Source: Enteractinococcus fodinae (GTDB lineage: Bacteria; Actinomycetota; Actinomycetes; Actinomycetales; Micrococcaceae). Taken from it: a stretch of 64,000 bases of DNA. The notes below the pieces were generated by a model, which saw only the letters and a list, made by a program, of their open reading frames with translations, was not told where the DNA came from and searched no databases. Both the position numbers and the translations under genes were made by a program. The stretch covers positions 2,480,001 through 2,544,000 of the forward strand of contig NZ_JAVDYJ010000001.1 of NCBI RefSeq assembly GCF_031458395.1, in the 5' to 3' direction. Below are positions 1 through 8,310 of this stretch, piece by piece; the stretch's first letter is position 1; each line of letters begins with the position of its first letter.

Positions 1-2
1 AG

Positions 3-467
3 ACCAGAAGGTTCCTGGAACCCTCTGCCATTCTCTGGGGCAAACTCACCCCGGAATTGACCGACACGTTCAATCGCATCGCTGATCGGACGCGTCGAGG
101 TATCGCTCAAGAGGATCTGGAAGCAATCGTCGAAGCAGACCGCAGCTTCCATGTGGCTGTCGTGGCGCTCGCCAATTCCAGCACCATGAATGAAGCGCTT
201 GAGCGCCTCCTCACCCAGCTACGTCTGGCATTCCATAGTCTGCAGATCACACCACCCATCCATCAGACCTTCGCCCAACAGAACCTAGCGATCATCAACA
301 GAATCCTGTCCGGGGAACGCATCGAAGCATCCCGGGGCTTACACCGCTACCTCGGTTTAGCCGAGAAGATGGTCCTGCAACACGCTGCGGCAAATGGTCG
401 CCCAGTCACGGTTCGCCAGTCCCCCGCAGTGCCTGCGCTCAACGGTCGAAACATGAGTCCGAACTAG
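3..467 (+). CDS. GntR-family transcriptional regulator, C-terminal part (5' end outside window)
   Basis: The frame is open from the left edge, so the N-terminal winged-helix DNA-binding domain lies upstream. The visible 154 residues look like an FCD (FadR C-terminal) all-helical ligand-binding domain. The segment EADRSFHVAVVALANSS carries the family's D-x-x-FH and A-x-x-N pattern, and a histidine follows in the HRYLGLAEKM helix. FCD regulators bind small carboxylates, often with a metal held by Asp and His residues, to control divergent or downstream operons. The target cannot be inferred because the neighbouring genes are off the window. A perfect 28-bp palindrome follows the stop and probably terminates the transcript. 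The family call is firm; the subfamily is not. Confidence 0.75.
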   Translation, partial: TRRFLEPSAILWGKLTPELTDTFNRIADRTRRGIAQEDLEAIVEADRSFHVAVVALANSSTMNEALERLLTQLRLAFHSLQITPPIHQTFAQQNLAIINRILSGERIEASRGLHRYLGLAEKMVLQHAAANGRPVTVRQSPAVPALNGRNMSPN

Positions 468-498
468 CCAACGACCTACATCACAACAAGATCACGTT

Positions 499-526
499 GC
501 GCCCGGATTGATATCAATCCGGGCGC
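499..526 (+). terminator. Perfect palindrome after the GntR gene, probable terminator
   Basis: Two 14-base arms (GCGCCCGGATTGAT and its exact complement) meet with no spacer, 31 bases after the stop codon. A T-rich stretch (TGTTTGTCTT) follows. The position suggests a terminator. The symmetry would also allow a dimeric protein to bind. Confidence 0.6.
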
Positions 527-665
527 ATGTTTGTCTTAAGTCAAGCACCATGACCGGCCTTGTGTAACAAATTTATAAATCGCTGGCATTGCAAGGATGC
601 TGATGATTTCAGGCGTGTCGTGATAATTACATGATTGTGGTTCGTGTTTATGCAAGTGGCAAGTG

Positions 666-693
666 TTGCAGTTGTGACAAGAGTGCGGATAAA
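666..693 (+). promoter_or_regulatory. Candidate promoter for the NlpC/P60 gene
   Basis: TTGCAG (666-671) and GATAAA (688-693) are separated by 16 bases, about 72 bases upstream of the GTG start. The rest of the 297-base gap from 468 to 764 holds only the palindrome at 499-526. I looked for a ydaO-type (cyclic di-AMP) riboswitch, common before actinobacterial wall hydrolases, and could not recognise one. Confidence 0.4.
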
Positions 694-764
694 GTCATTA
701 CCTGTGGTGACGATGGTTATCTCAAAACCATAAAACTGGACTAGCCACAGAATGAGGAAGAATC

Positions 765-2435
765 GTGAAATCACGAATTGTGAAAGGGAGCGCCGCGGGC
801 GTTGCCCTGGTGACGGTAGCAGCTATGTCTGCCACCGCAATGCCACAGATCTTCTCTGAATCCGACAGCATTTTTGTAAAAGCCGATGAGGCGTCAGAAC
901 TTTCCCTGCCGAAAGTCCCTGACCTTCCAGACGAAGAAACCGTCGCGAAAGCGAAGGAAGACCCCTCGGCCCAAGCGAAACTGCGTGAAGATCTAAAAGA
1001 GATCTTAGATAAAAGTAACCAGCGTCTGGCCGACGTCGAAGCCGAAACACTTACTGCAAACGAGAAAGCACGCGAACTCAGCGAAGCTGCTGCAGAAGCT
1101 CGCCGTGAAGCTGAGACAGCAGCACAGCAGGCAGAACTCGCAGCCGAACAGCAAGAAGAAGATCAGGAAACTGCCGGGGAAGCCGTTGCGGACATGTATC
1201 GCAACGGAGGCTTGAGTACTGAAGAATTCTTGTTGGGCGATGACGATGAAGCACTCGCTGACGCTGCACGAGGCCAGCAACTCGCTGAGTCCCTCACCGG
1301 CGATGCTGAAAACAGCCAACTCAACGCGCAAGGCGCCGAGCACCTCGCAGGCGAAGAGGCTTCGAGAGCCGATGCTGCTGAAGATGCGGCGGCCCAAGCT
1401 GAAGAGAAAGCAGCTGAGGAACAGCGTCAACAAGAAGAGCTCGAACGTCAGCAGGAAGAGCTACGGCGTCAAGAAGAAGCACGTCAAGCTGAACTTGAAG
1501 CACAGGCCGCACGCGAAGCAGCCATCGCTGACGCTGCAACAGAAGCTGGGCTGTCCTTCGAGGAAATCGATAACGAGGCTCGACAAGATGCTGCCGATAA
1601 CAATGCGGACGGTTCGGCTACTTCACCAGCAGCCAGCGCGACGAGCATTGAATCGGCCTCGGAAGCACCTGTTGTAGACACTGCGTCCGAACCTGAGGCA
1701 TCAGATGAACCGTCTGATGAGCCGACCCAGACTGCGACCGCGACTCCATCGCCAACACCGACTCAGACCGCGACTTCTACGCCTTCTGAAACTGCGAGTT
1801 CCACTCCGTCGACCTCGCCATCTGCCTCCCCAACACCGACGCGGACTCAGTCGGCTACACCGTCGCCGTCTCGCACTGCGACTCCATCGCCTACGCCAAC
1901 TCAGACGGCAACGCCATCCCCGACTCCTACTCGGACGGCCACGCCAACTCCAACGCGTACCGCGACACCTACGCCGACTCCAACCCCGACGCCAACCCAA
2001 ACGCAAGCTGCTGCAGCACCACAGGCAGCAAGCGTGGCACCAGCGTCGACCGGTTCGAATATGTCGGCTGCGGTCAACTGGGCGGTTAACAAGACCCGGG
2101 AGTCCGGGACGTTCTATTCATGGGGTGGCAACGGGCCGAAGGGGTATGACTGCTCTGGTTTCACCACCGCAGCATTCGCCCAATCCGGCAAGTCGCTGCC
2201 ACGTACCGCGAGCGCCCAGTATGGTGCCGCCAAGCAGTACGTCTCGCTGAACAACCTGCAGCCGGGTGACCTCGTGTTTTGGTCAAATAACGGTTCGCAG
2301 TCCGGCGTCTACCACGTCGCCATTTATATTGGGAACGGCCAGATTGCGCATGCGCGCAACCCGTCGACCGGTATCACGATTACCGGCTTGCACTACTCAC
2401 CATGGAATATGCTCTCAGTGGGTGGCCGCTACTAA
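765..2435 (+). CDS. Secreted NlpC/P60 peptidoglycan endopeptidase with coiled coil and Thr/Pro stalk
   Basis: This 556-residue exported protein should cleave the D-Glu to meso-diaminopimelate (or equivalent) bond in wall peptides. Residues 1-29 form a signal peptide (KSR, then a hydrophobic run ending MSATAMPQ). Residues about 45-270 are Glu/Ala/Gln-rich heptads expected to form a long coiled coil. Residues about 290-425 are a low-complexity Ser/Thr/Pro stalk built on TPTPTQTATPSPT-like repeats. Residues about 445-556 are the NlpC/P60 domain with Cys463 (YDCSGF), His517 (YHVAIYIG) and His529 (AHARN). The order coiled coil then catalytic domain resembles RipA-type hydrolases, where the coil can occlude the active site. 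The GTG start follows GAGGAAG at 754-760. The stalk may be glycosylated or span the wall. Confidence 0.9.
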   Translation: MKSRIVKGSAAGVALVTVAAMSATAMPQIFSESDSIFVKADEASELSLPKVPDLPDEETVAKAKEDPSAQAKLREDLKEILDKSNQRLADVEAETLTANEKARELSEAAAEARREAETAAQQAELAAEQQEEDQETAGEAVADMYRNGGLSTEEFLLGDDDEALADAARGQQLAESLTGDAENSQLNAQGAEHLAGEEASRADAAEDAAAQAEEKAAEEQRQQEELERQQEELRRQEEARQAELEAQAAREAAIADAATEAGLSFEEIDNEARQDAADNNADGSATSPAASATSIESASEAPVVDTASEPEASDEPSDEPTQTATATPSPTPTQTATSTPSETASSTPSTSPSASPTPTRTQSATPSPSRTATPSPTPTQTATPSPTPTRTATPTPTRTATPTPTPTPTPTQTQAAAAPQAASVAPASTGSNMSAAVNWAVNKTRESGTFYSWGGNGPKGYDCSGFTTAAFAQSGKSLPRTASAQYGAAKQYVSLNNLQPGDLVFWSNNGSQSGVYHVAIYIGNGQIAHARNPSTGITITGLHYSPWNMLSVGGRY

Positions 2436-2442
2436 AAAACTC

Positions 2443-2487
2443 CTTCAGGGGCGCGGAGTCCGGGGAAGTTCTCCGTGCCCTTGGAGG
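2443..2487 (+). terminator. Hairpin just after the NlpC/P60 gene
   Basis: GGGCGCGGAG and CTCCGTGCCC can pair over 10 bp with one G-U, and outer CTCC/GGAG bases may extend the stem. It starts within about 10 bases of the stop codon. It lacks a T tract, so it may be a weak terminator or a 3' stabilising element ahead of the stronger hairpin at 2509-2558. Confidence 0.4.
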
Positions 2488-2508
2488 CCCATAATTCAAT
2501 AGCACCGC

Positions 2509-2558
2509 AAACACTTGGGGGTTGGATACCGATTCGGTACCCAACCCCCAAGTGTTTT
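2509..2558. terminator. Strong bidirectional terminator between convergent genes
   Basis: A 17-bp stem, AAACACTTGGGGGTTGG and its complement, has a T run on one side and an A run on the other. It lies between the ends of the NlpC/P60 gene (+) and the universal stress gene (-) and can serve both. Confidence 0.85.
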
Positions 2559-2568
2559 AACTACAGGT

Positions 2569-3585
2569 TTATTCTTGCGGATCCTGATCGATCATCGGAC
2601 CGTATTCTGGCCGGTCTGCCAGACGTGGGTCATCGTGGTACGGCACGATCATAACCGGACCGCGAGCATGCGCGGCGATACCCTGCGAGGTCGAACCCAA
2701 CAGCGCACCGGTGAACCCACCTAGACCGCGAGTTCCGACCACGGTCAGGCGGGCTGATTCCGATTCGGCCACGACCGCGTCCACGGGCACCCCGTCGATG
2801 ACTTCGGTTTCGATGTTGAGGTTCGGGAAGTGCGATTGCAGCCAGGCCGCGCCGGCATCCAGCTTCTCACGCAATTCATCGAACATCGCGCGCTCGTCCA
2901 CGGTAGATGGTAGCCATTCGACGGCCGACGAGACCGGGGCCATGGCGGTGATGATCCGCAGCCGGCAGGTGTCGCTGCGATGGATCGCTTCTTCTGCGGC
3001 ACGCAGCATCGCCACACGACCCTGCTCCGAGCCATCCGAGGCCACCACGACCGGGGCGTCGGAGTCTGCACGAGTCATTTCTGCTCCGCGGGGTACAAGT
3101 ACGACCGGGCATTTAGCTTGGGCCGGCAGCCCGCGAGACACCGAGCCGACTAACAGGCCGAGGAAGCCGCCACGACCGCGTGGCCCGGCGACAAGCATTT
3201 CGGCGTTATGGGAGTAATCCACCAGCACGGTGCTTGGGTCGCCAAGCTCGACATTGCAGCGCACTTCGACGCCCTCGGTGTCACCGAGTTCGGCTTTGGT
3301 GGCTTCCAAGATCTGGCGGCAGGATTGAGCCAGCGCTGAGTCTTCGTGGCCTCCGGTCGCAGCATCAACTGCCACGGATGGGAAGACGGGCAATGTATAG
3401 GCCGAGACCATGGTCAACGGAGCGTTGATCCGGCGTGCCTCACGCACCGCCCAAATCGCGGCAGCCAGGGAACGCTTGGACCCGTCCACCCCGACGACGA
3501 CGCCGTGTTTCTTCTTGGCGGTGTTTTCTGGCAGACCGTTGTCCGCATTCACCTTTTTTGCTGGGTCATGGAATTGGTCGGTCAT
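2569..3585 (-). CDS. Tandem-domain universal stress protein (UspA family)
   Basis: This 338-residue protein has two Usp domains, about 27-160 and 175-320. Each carries the ATP-binding pattern G-x2-G-x9-G-S: GPRGRGGFLGLLVGS in the first and GTRGLGGFTGALLGS in the second. Both domains therefore look nucleotide-competent. Proteins of this form are common in actinobacteria, act in the cytoplasm and are induced by hypoxia, starvation or oxidative stress. A short acidic tail with many Asp and Pro ends the protein. The ATG is preceded by GGAGGGG at good spacing. The gene is monocistronic, with a strong terminator shared with the convergent NlpC/P60 gene. Confidence 0.92.
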   Translation of the reverse strand: MTDQFHDPAKKVNADNGLPENTAKKKHGVVVGVDGSKRSLAAAIWAVREARRINAPLTMVSAYTLPVFPSVAVDAATGGHEDSALAQSCRQILEATKAELGDTEGVEVRCNVELGDPSTVLVDYSHNAEMLVAGPRGRGGFLGLLVGSVSRGLPAQAKCPVVLVPRGAEMTRADSDAPVVVASDGSEQGRVAMLRAAEEAIHRSDTCRLRIITAMAPVSSAVEWLPSTVDERAMFDELREKLDAGAAWLQSHFPNLNIETEVIDGVPVDAVVAESESARLTVVGTRGLGGFTGALLGSTSQGIAAHARGPVMIVPYHDDPRLADRPEYGPMIDQDPQE

Positions 3586-3680
3586 GGCAGATCCCCTCCG
3601 TACGGTCGAGTTCGCTTCCGAGGATCGGTTGCGAAGGTGATAGATCTATTCTAACGCTGAAGTGACCTCGGATACGGGGT

Positions 3681-4565
3681 TTAAAGAGGTTCTTGCAAGA
3701 GTAATGGTGCCAGGCTGGGTGGAGTGCCCGCGATGAAGTTGGTAGTAGCGGTTCCGTACTTGGCTTGGGTCGGCAATGGTTCGGCTCGCAATGCTGCAAT
3801 AAAGGCGTCCGTGCCGCCTAAATCGGGATTGGCCAGCGGGGTTTGGGTCCCGACCATCACAATGTTGCCGCGTCGTCGTCCTTTGAACATTGTGGCATCC
3901 GAGATCAGCGTGACGTGTTCAAAGGCCTGTGCCAGTGCGGCGGCTTCGGCTCTGGCCGGGGCGAGGTTGGGTGGGCCACCGTAGTTGAGCACATAGGCGC
4001 CGTTGGCACCGACGGCACGGGCTGCGGTTTCGGCCGCGTCCAGCCCGGTGAGATGCATTGGAGTGATGTGGTCTCCGCGGGTTGTGCCAATAAAAACGTC
4101 GCGGATGATGACGTCCCAACTGTCCGGTCTAGTCTCGGCAAGGACCTGACCGGCTTCACCGACGCGCATTTTGACGATTGGCGCGCGCGGCAGGCCAAAG
4201 TTATCCCGGGCTAGTTCGGTGAGTTTGGCATCGTATTCGACCGTGGTGTGTCTCGAGTTCGGATACCGGTCGGCACCCCAGCGGGCCATGGTCGCTCCCC
4301 CACCGCCAAGATGTAAGAATCGTAGACGAGCGTCTTGCGGGTATCGAAAGCCCAGTGCGATCGCCATCCACCGCATGTATTCAAAGCCCAACCGCTGTGG
4401 TTCATCTGGAATCAGCTGCGACGATTCCACCCCATTGATCAGCAACACCCACGCCCCGGGGGTGAAGGGGTCGGGTTTGATCTCAGCGGTGCCCGAGTCG
4501 ATCTCATAGATGCCCGGTTCGATGTTGACTGCTGACCGGTTCTGGTTGCGACGTTGCTTGCTCAT
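3681..4565 (-). CDS. Spermidine-synthase-like class I methyltransferase-fold protein
   Basis: This 294-residue protein has the Rossmann fold of polyamine synthases: the nucleotide loop LGGGG at 86-90, an acidic VEYD at the end of the next strand, and WDVIIRDVF where aminopropyltransferases have D-x-x-D-P. That last motif is incomplete because the second Asp is missing, so true aminopropyl transfer is doubtful. Actinobacterial genomes carry many such proteins labelled spermidine synthase without proven activity. The start was set at the ATG whose ATGA overlaps the stop of the upstream GNAT gene, which implies translational coupling. The gene is last in a run with the GNAT and thiamine-binding-type genes. 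Confidence 0.75.
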   Translation of the reverse strand: MSKQRRNQNRSAVNIEPGIYEIDSGTAEIKPDPFTPGAWVLLINGVESSQLIPDEPQRLGFEYMRWMAIALGFRYPQDARLRFLHLGGGGATMARWGADRYPNSRHTTVEYDAKLTELARDNFGLPRAPIVKMRVGEAGQVLAETRPDSWDVIIRDVFIGTTRGDHITPMHLTGLDAAETAARAVGANGAYVLNYGGPPNLAPARAEAAALAQAFEHVTLISDATMFKGRRRGNIVMVGTQTPLANPDLGGTDAFIAALRAEPLPTQAKYGTATTNFIAGTPPSLAPLLLQEPL

Positions 4566-5125
4566 TGTCGTACCATAGCCTGCCGCGGGATGCCCTTCCA
4601 CGGTGCGTCACTGGGATCAATTGGCTCACCGAGTGGTTCAAAGCCGGCTTGGCGCAGATTGGTTTCCACCAGCGGGGCATGACCCATCAGCCAGGTGATG
4701 GCAGGTTGATCGCCGATTGCCGTCCGAATGAGTTCTGTGCCGATAGTGGTTTCAGCTGTGGCAGCGGTGAGATAGAAGTATCGCAGTTCATGCAGTTCAC
4801 CCAGCGCATGCGCGGCAACGAATTCCGCGGTGTGTTCGCTGTGCTTGGTTGTGGCGTGGAGGGTGCCGACCAGACGATCGCGCAGATCTTCGGCCATCCA
4901 CACGGTGTCACCCCGGGAGATCCTGGACTGCCAGAACTTCACCTGCTCGTCCGTGGTGGCTTCTGCCTGGGTGAAGAATGCTTCGTCTTTGAGGTGGCCG
5001 AACATGTCACGCCAGATGCGGTGTTTGAAATCGACCAGGGTTTTGGCGTCGGCGATCGCGGCGTCTCGAATGTAGTATTCGGCGCCGGTTTCGGTGCTGG
5101 TTTTGCGGTTAAACGGCCAGATCAC
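4562..5125 (-). CDS. GNAT-family N-acetyltransferase
   Basis: This 187-residue protein has a GNAT layout: an N-terminal YYIRDAAIADAKTLVDFK strand-helix, a central WMAEDLRDRLVGTLHA strand pair, and a later helix where the acetyl-CoA pyrophosphate loop should be (TTIGTELIRTAI). The usual Q/R-x-x-G-x-G/A is poorly conserved, so acetyl-CoA binding is probable rather than certain. It ends in a four-base ATGA overlap with the spermidine-synthase-like gene and starts 8 bases after the thiamine-binding-family gene. The three genes are probably one operon. The substrate is unknown. Confidence 0.7.
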   Translation of the reverse strand: MIWPFNRKTSTETGAEYYIRDAAIADAKTLVDFKHRIWRDMFGHLKDEAFFTQAEATTDEQVKFWQSRISRGDTVWMAEDLRDRLVGTLHATTKHSEHTAEFVAAHALGELHELRYFYLTAATAETTIGTELIRTAIGDQPAITWLMGHAPLVETNLRQAGFEPLGEPIDPSDAPWKGIPRQAMVRQ

Positions 5126-5133
5126 AAGAAAAC

Positions 5134-5475
5134 TTAGTCCTCGAGGAGCTGGTTGACCCGATCAATTTTGGCGTCGAGTTGGTTGGGTTTGGCGTCTCGA
5201 ATGTAGGCCTTCATGGTGATCGAGATGCGTGCCCCATAGGGAGCCACCGCATCGACGCACTCTTTCAGCACTCCCATGACCTCGTCCCATTCGCCTTCAA
5301 TTTCGGTGAACATTGACGACAAACGGTGCGGCAGTCCAGAGTTGCGCACCACATCATAGGCGGCTGCTACTGCGCGGGCGACCGAACCGGTTTTGGCATC
5401 TTCTGGGCTATTGGCGGCGGCGTGTTCGCCGAGCTCCCCGACACCGGAGACTGAAATGGAAAACGCTAAGATCAT
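5134..5475 (-). CDS. MTH1187/YkoF-type thiamine-binding family protein (DUF77)
   Basis: This small 113-residue protein matches the MTH1187 family in length and pattern. It opens MILAFSISVSGVGE, has LPHRLSSMFTEIEGEWDEV in the middle, and ends with a conserved strand (ARISITMKAYIR) and helix. Members are ferredoxin-like, tetrameric, and bind thiamine or related pyrimidines in the cytoplasm. No thiamine biosynthesis or transport gene is nearby, so the ligand is inferred from family only. It is probably the first gene of the run leading to the GNAT and spermidine-synthase-like genes. Confidence 0.85.
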   Translation of the reverse strand: MILAFSISVSGVGELGEHAAANSPEDAKTGSVARAVAAAYDVVRNSGLPHRLSSMFTEIEGEWDEVMGVLKECVDAVAPYGARISITMKAYIRDAKPNQLDAKIDRVNQLLED

Positions 5476-5500
5476 GGTTCCATCCTAGTAGGTCAGCCGA

Positions 5501-6097
5501 TCACTGCGCGGCGCTGAGGATCGCCGCAATGGCTGAGACAACCGCGACCAAGGCTGCTATCGCTGCGATGAGCAAGCTGCGTTTAGCGATCGCATTTGCT
5601 TCGGCCGAGATGTCATTTGCCTCCCGTGCCAGTTGACTCGAGCGTTCCCCCGAGGCCTCCGTGGCGGCAATAAACTGCTGCCAGTACTCGTTGGCCCGGC
5701 GCTGTTCCTCAAGCGATTGCTGCCAGACCCTCAGCAGCTGAGCCATGGTGGGCTCCTCATTCGCTGAGCTTTGGGCGTCTGCTGAGTGCGCAAGTGCGGG
5801 CGAGGCAGTCGCTGCCCGTTGCCAATCAATGCTGAGACCAGGCACGGCCCACGGTGGCGGGGTTGCAGCAGAGGGCAGCGGGGCTCCAAGGTTTGCGACC
5901 AGTTGACGCACCGGCTCGGCGGCCTCGCCTTGAACTTGTTTGGCCTTGAGGTGCAACGGGTTTGACGGATCATTAGCGATACGGTCGACCGCGCTCGGAG
6001 TCATCGCCCATAGGGCATCGAGTTCAGCATCGCCGGTGCTTTCCCGCCCGTCTTGCGGCCAGGTGCCGTGCTCGGGCTGCGAGTTTGCCTCATCCAT
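5501..6097 (-). CDS. Unknown protein with a C-terminal membrane anchor
   Basis: This 198-residue protein has no family I recognise. It begins MDEANSQPEHGTW, then a Trp-containing helical region (ELDALWAMTPSAVDRIAND) and a Pro-rich linker around residues 75-95. A coiled-coil-like Glu/Gln/Arg-rich segment spans about 115-165. A single hydrophobic helix (LLIAAIAALVAVVSAIAAIL) occupies the last 25 residues. There is no signal peptide, so it looks tail-anchored with its bulk in the cytoplasm. An upstream in-frame start at 6175 would add 26 Arg-rich residues; I prefer the ATG at 6097, although its ribosome site (CTGGTGG) is weak. It is divergent from pta with about 107 bases between starts. Confidence 0.6.
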   Translation of the reverse strand: MDEANSQPEHGTWPQDGRESTGDAELDALWAMTPSAVDRIANDPSNPLHLKAKQVQGEAAEPVRQLVANLGAPLPSAATPPPWAVPGLSIDWQRAATASPALAHSADAQSSANEEPTMAQLLRVWQQSLEEQRRANEYWQQFIAATEASGERSSQLAREANDISAEANAIAKRSLLIAAIAALVAVVSAIAAILSAAQ

Positions 6098-6204
6098 GCC
6101 ACCAGTGTAACCAGCGTTACGAGTGCCACGCCGAGAACCCCAACAGGCCCGAGGACTATAGTTGAACGGGTGCATGAGATCATCGGTGCGAAAGGGACGT
6201 GAAC

Positions 6205-8277
6205 ATGGCGCAGGGAATTTACATCACAACGACCACGGTTCGAGCAGGGAAAACACTGGTGTCCATGGGCCTGATGGATGCGCTGCACCGCAACACCGGC
6301 CGGGTGGGGTATTTCCGACCCATCGTGCCCGGTGACTCTGTGGATGATGACTCGATGGTCCAGCTCATGCGGGAGACGTTGAATCTGGATGCGACCACCG
6401 CGGTCGGCGGCGTGACCGATGCGTATGCGCGCTCGATGATTACCTCGGGTGACCAAGACCAGCTCTATGCCGAACTTGTGGTCGCCTATGAACAGGTCGC
6501 CGCCAATGTTGATGCCGTGGTGATCGAGGGTACTGATCTGCTGAACGGTGATACCGGGTTTGAACGCGAGATCGATACTGACCTGGCGCTGCATTTCAAT
6601 GCCCCGGTCTTAGCCGTGGTTTCGGCCCAGGGCCTGACCGCCCAAGAAACCTCTGACGCCGTCGAATTGACCCGCTCGAATCTGCGTGACGCCGGCTCCG
6701 AGCTGCTATCTATTGTAGTCAACCGTGCCGACCCCGACCTGCTCGATGAGATGGCCTCGACCATCAAACCCGGCACCTATCAGCGCAAGGTCTACATCAT
6801 TCCGGAACTCGAAGAGCTCCGCTACCCTACCGTCGGCGAAGTCGCCTCCGCCCTGAGCCTGGACTGGGTGGCCGGTTCCGAACAGCTGGACCGCGATGTC
6901 TCCGAGGTCAAAGCCGTATCTATGGAGGGCGGCAACTTCCTACAGGTGCTCAACGAGGGTGCCCTGGTGATCGTTTCGGGCGACCGCTCCGACGCCGTGC
7001 TGGCTACCCTGGCCGCGGCCCGCACCGCCGACTTCCCGGTCGCCGCCGGCATGATCCTGACCAATGGCATTGAACCCAATCCAATGATTCAGCGACTCTA
7101 CGCCGATGCACCATTTCCGGTGTTCGTGTCATTTTCCGATACCTTCACGATGGCCCGGAACGTCGCCGCAGTGCCGGCGAGCCTGTCGGCCGCGCAACCC
7201 CGCAAGACCGCGGCAGTACTCGGGGCCTGGAACCGTCACGTCGATGAAGACGAACTGCTGGGTCGCATCAAATTAGCGCACCCGACAGCGATGACGCCCG
7301 TGCGGTTTTTACACCAGCTGACCGCCCGCGCCTCGGCAGACCGCAAACGCATTGTCTTGCCGGAAGGCCAGGACGAACGCATCCTACGGGCCGCCGAGAT
7401 TTTGCGCCGTCGTGGGGTTTGCGACCTGACAATTCTGGGCGATGTTGACGAGATCCAAGAGACCGCCTCAACCTTGGGCGTGGATCTGGCCGGCATTGAC
7501 CTGATCAACCCTGCCGAATCCCCGGACCGGGAAGCCTACGCCCAGGCCTATGCTGAAGCGCGCGCCCACCGGGGCGTGGAACTTGCCTTTGCGCGCGAAA
7601 TGATGCTGGATCCGGTCTATTTTGGCACGATGATGGTCCAACAGGGCCACGTCGACGGGATGGTCGCCGGTGCTGCGGGCACCACCGCCCACACGATCCG
7701 GCCGGCCCTGGAGTTCGTCAAGACCAAGCCCGGCACTAAGATCGTGTCCTCGGTGTTCTTCATGCTGCTGCCCGATCGTGCGCTGGTCTACGGCGACTGC
7801 GCGGTCAACACCGACCCGGATGCCGAACAACTGGCCGATATCGCGGCCGCCTCGGCACAAACCGCCCAGCAATTCGATGTCGAGCCACGCGTGGCGATGC
7901 TGTCGTATTCAACCGGCGAGTCCGGTGCCGGCGAAGCCGTGGATAAAGTCCGCGAAGCCACCCGGTTGGTCAAAGAGGCGAACCCCGAGCTGAAAGTCGA
8001 TGGTCCGTTGCAATATGATGCCGCCGTCTCGGCCTCGGTCGCTGCGTCGAAAATGCCCGAGTCTGAGGTCGCCGGGAACGCCTCGGTGTTTATCTTCCCA
8101 GACCTCAACACGGGCAATAACACATATAAAGCCGTCCAACAGTCGGCCGGCGCGGTCGCGGTTGGGCCGGTGTTGCAAGGGTTGAATAAGCCGGTCAACG
8201 ACCTGTCGCGCGGCACGACCGTGGATGACATCGTCAACACCGTGGCCATCACCGCGATTCAGGCCCAAGCAAACTAA
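6205..8277 (+). CDS. pta: Phosphate acetyltransferase, long BioD/DRTGG form
   Basis: Pta interconverts acetyl-CoA plus phosphate and acetyl phosphate plus CoA. The 690-residue product has the long three-part form. Residues 1-220 are an AAA/BioD-like domain with a degenerate P-loop (TTTTVRAGKTLVS). The middle is a DRTGG domain. The catalytic PTA_PTB domain runs from about 375 to 690, beginning RIVLPEGQDERILRAAEIL, with NVFIFP-like FIFPDLNTGNNTYK near the end. The ATG at 6205 is preferred to the GTG at 6199 because AAAGGGA (6191-6197) is correctly spaced only for the ATG. The gene sits 33 bases before ackA, forming the standard acetate kinase pathway operon for acetate excretion or assimilation. 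Confidence 0.96.
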   Translation: MAQGIYITTTTVRAGKTLVSMGLMDALHRNTGRVGYFRPIVPGDSVDDDSMVQLMRETLNLDATTAVGGVTDAYARSMITSGDQDQLYAELVVAYEQVAANVDAVVIEGTDLLNGDTGFEREIDTDLALHFNAPVLAVVSAQGLTAQETSDAVELTRSNLRDAGSELLSIVVNRADPDLLDEMASTIKPGTYQRKVYIIPELEELRYPTVGEVASALSLDWVAGSEQLDRDVSEVKAVSMEGGNFLQVLNEGALVIVSGDRSDAVLATLAAARTADFPVAAGMILTNGIEPNPMIQRLYADAPFPVFVSFSDTFTMARNVAAVPASLSAAQPRKTAAVLGAWNRHVDEDELLGRIKLAHPTAMTPVRFLHQLTARASADRKRIVLPEGQDERILRAAEILRRRGVCDLTILGDVDEIQETASTLGVDLAGIDLINPAESPDREAYAQAYAEARAHRGVELAFAREMMLDPVYFGTMMVQQGHVDGMVAGAAGTTAHTIRPALEFVKTKPGTKIVSSVFFMLLPDRALVYGDCAVNTDPDAEQLADIAAASAQTAQQFDVEPRVAMLSYSTGESGAGEAVDKVREATRLVKEANPELKVDGPLQYDAAVSASVAASKMPESEVAGNASVFIFPDLNTGNNTYKAVQQSAGAVAVGPVLQGLNKPVNDLSRGTTVDDIVNTVAITAIQAQAN

Positions 8278-8310
8278 CGCAAGTCGTCCACGGACGAGAA
8301 AAGGAACAGC

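Noticed and set aside
541-774. A 77-codon minus-strand frame upstream of the NlpC/P60 gene
   Set aside because: It covers the promoter of that gene, has no ribosome site, and its Ile/Thr-rich content looks like translated AT-rich noncoding DNA.
1700-2010. Repeated CCAACTCCGAC-like DNA considered as a CRISPR-like or satellite array
   Set aside because: The repeats are in frame and encode the Thr/Pro stalk of the wall hydrolase; there are no unique spacers.
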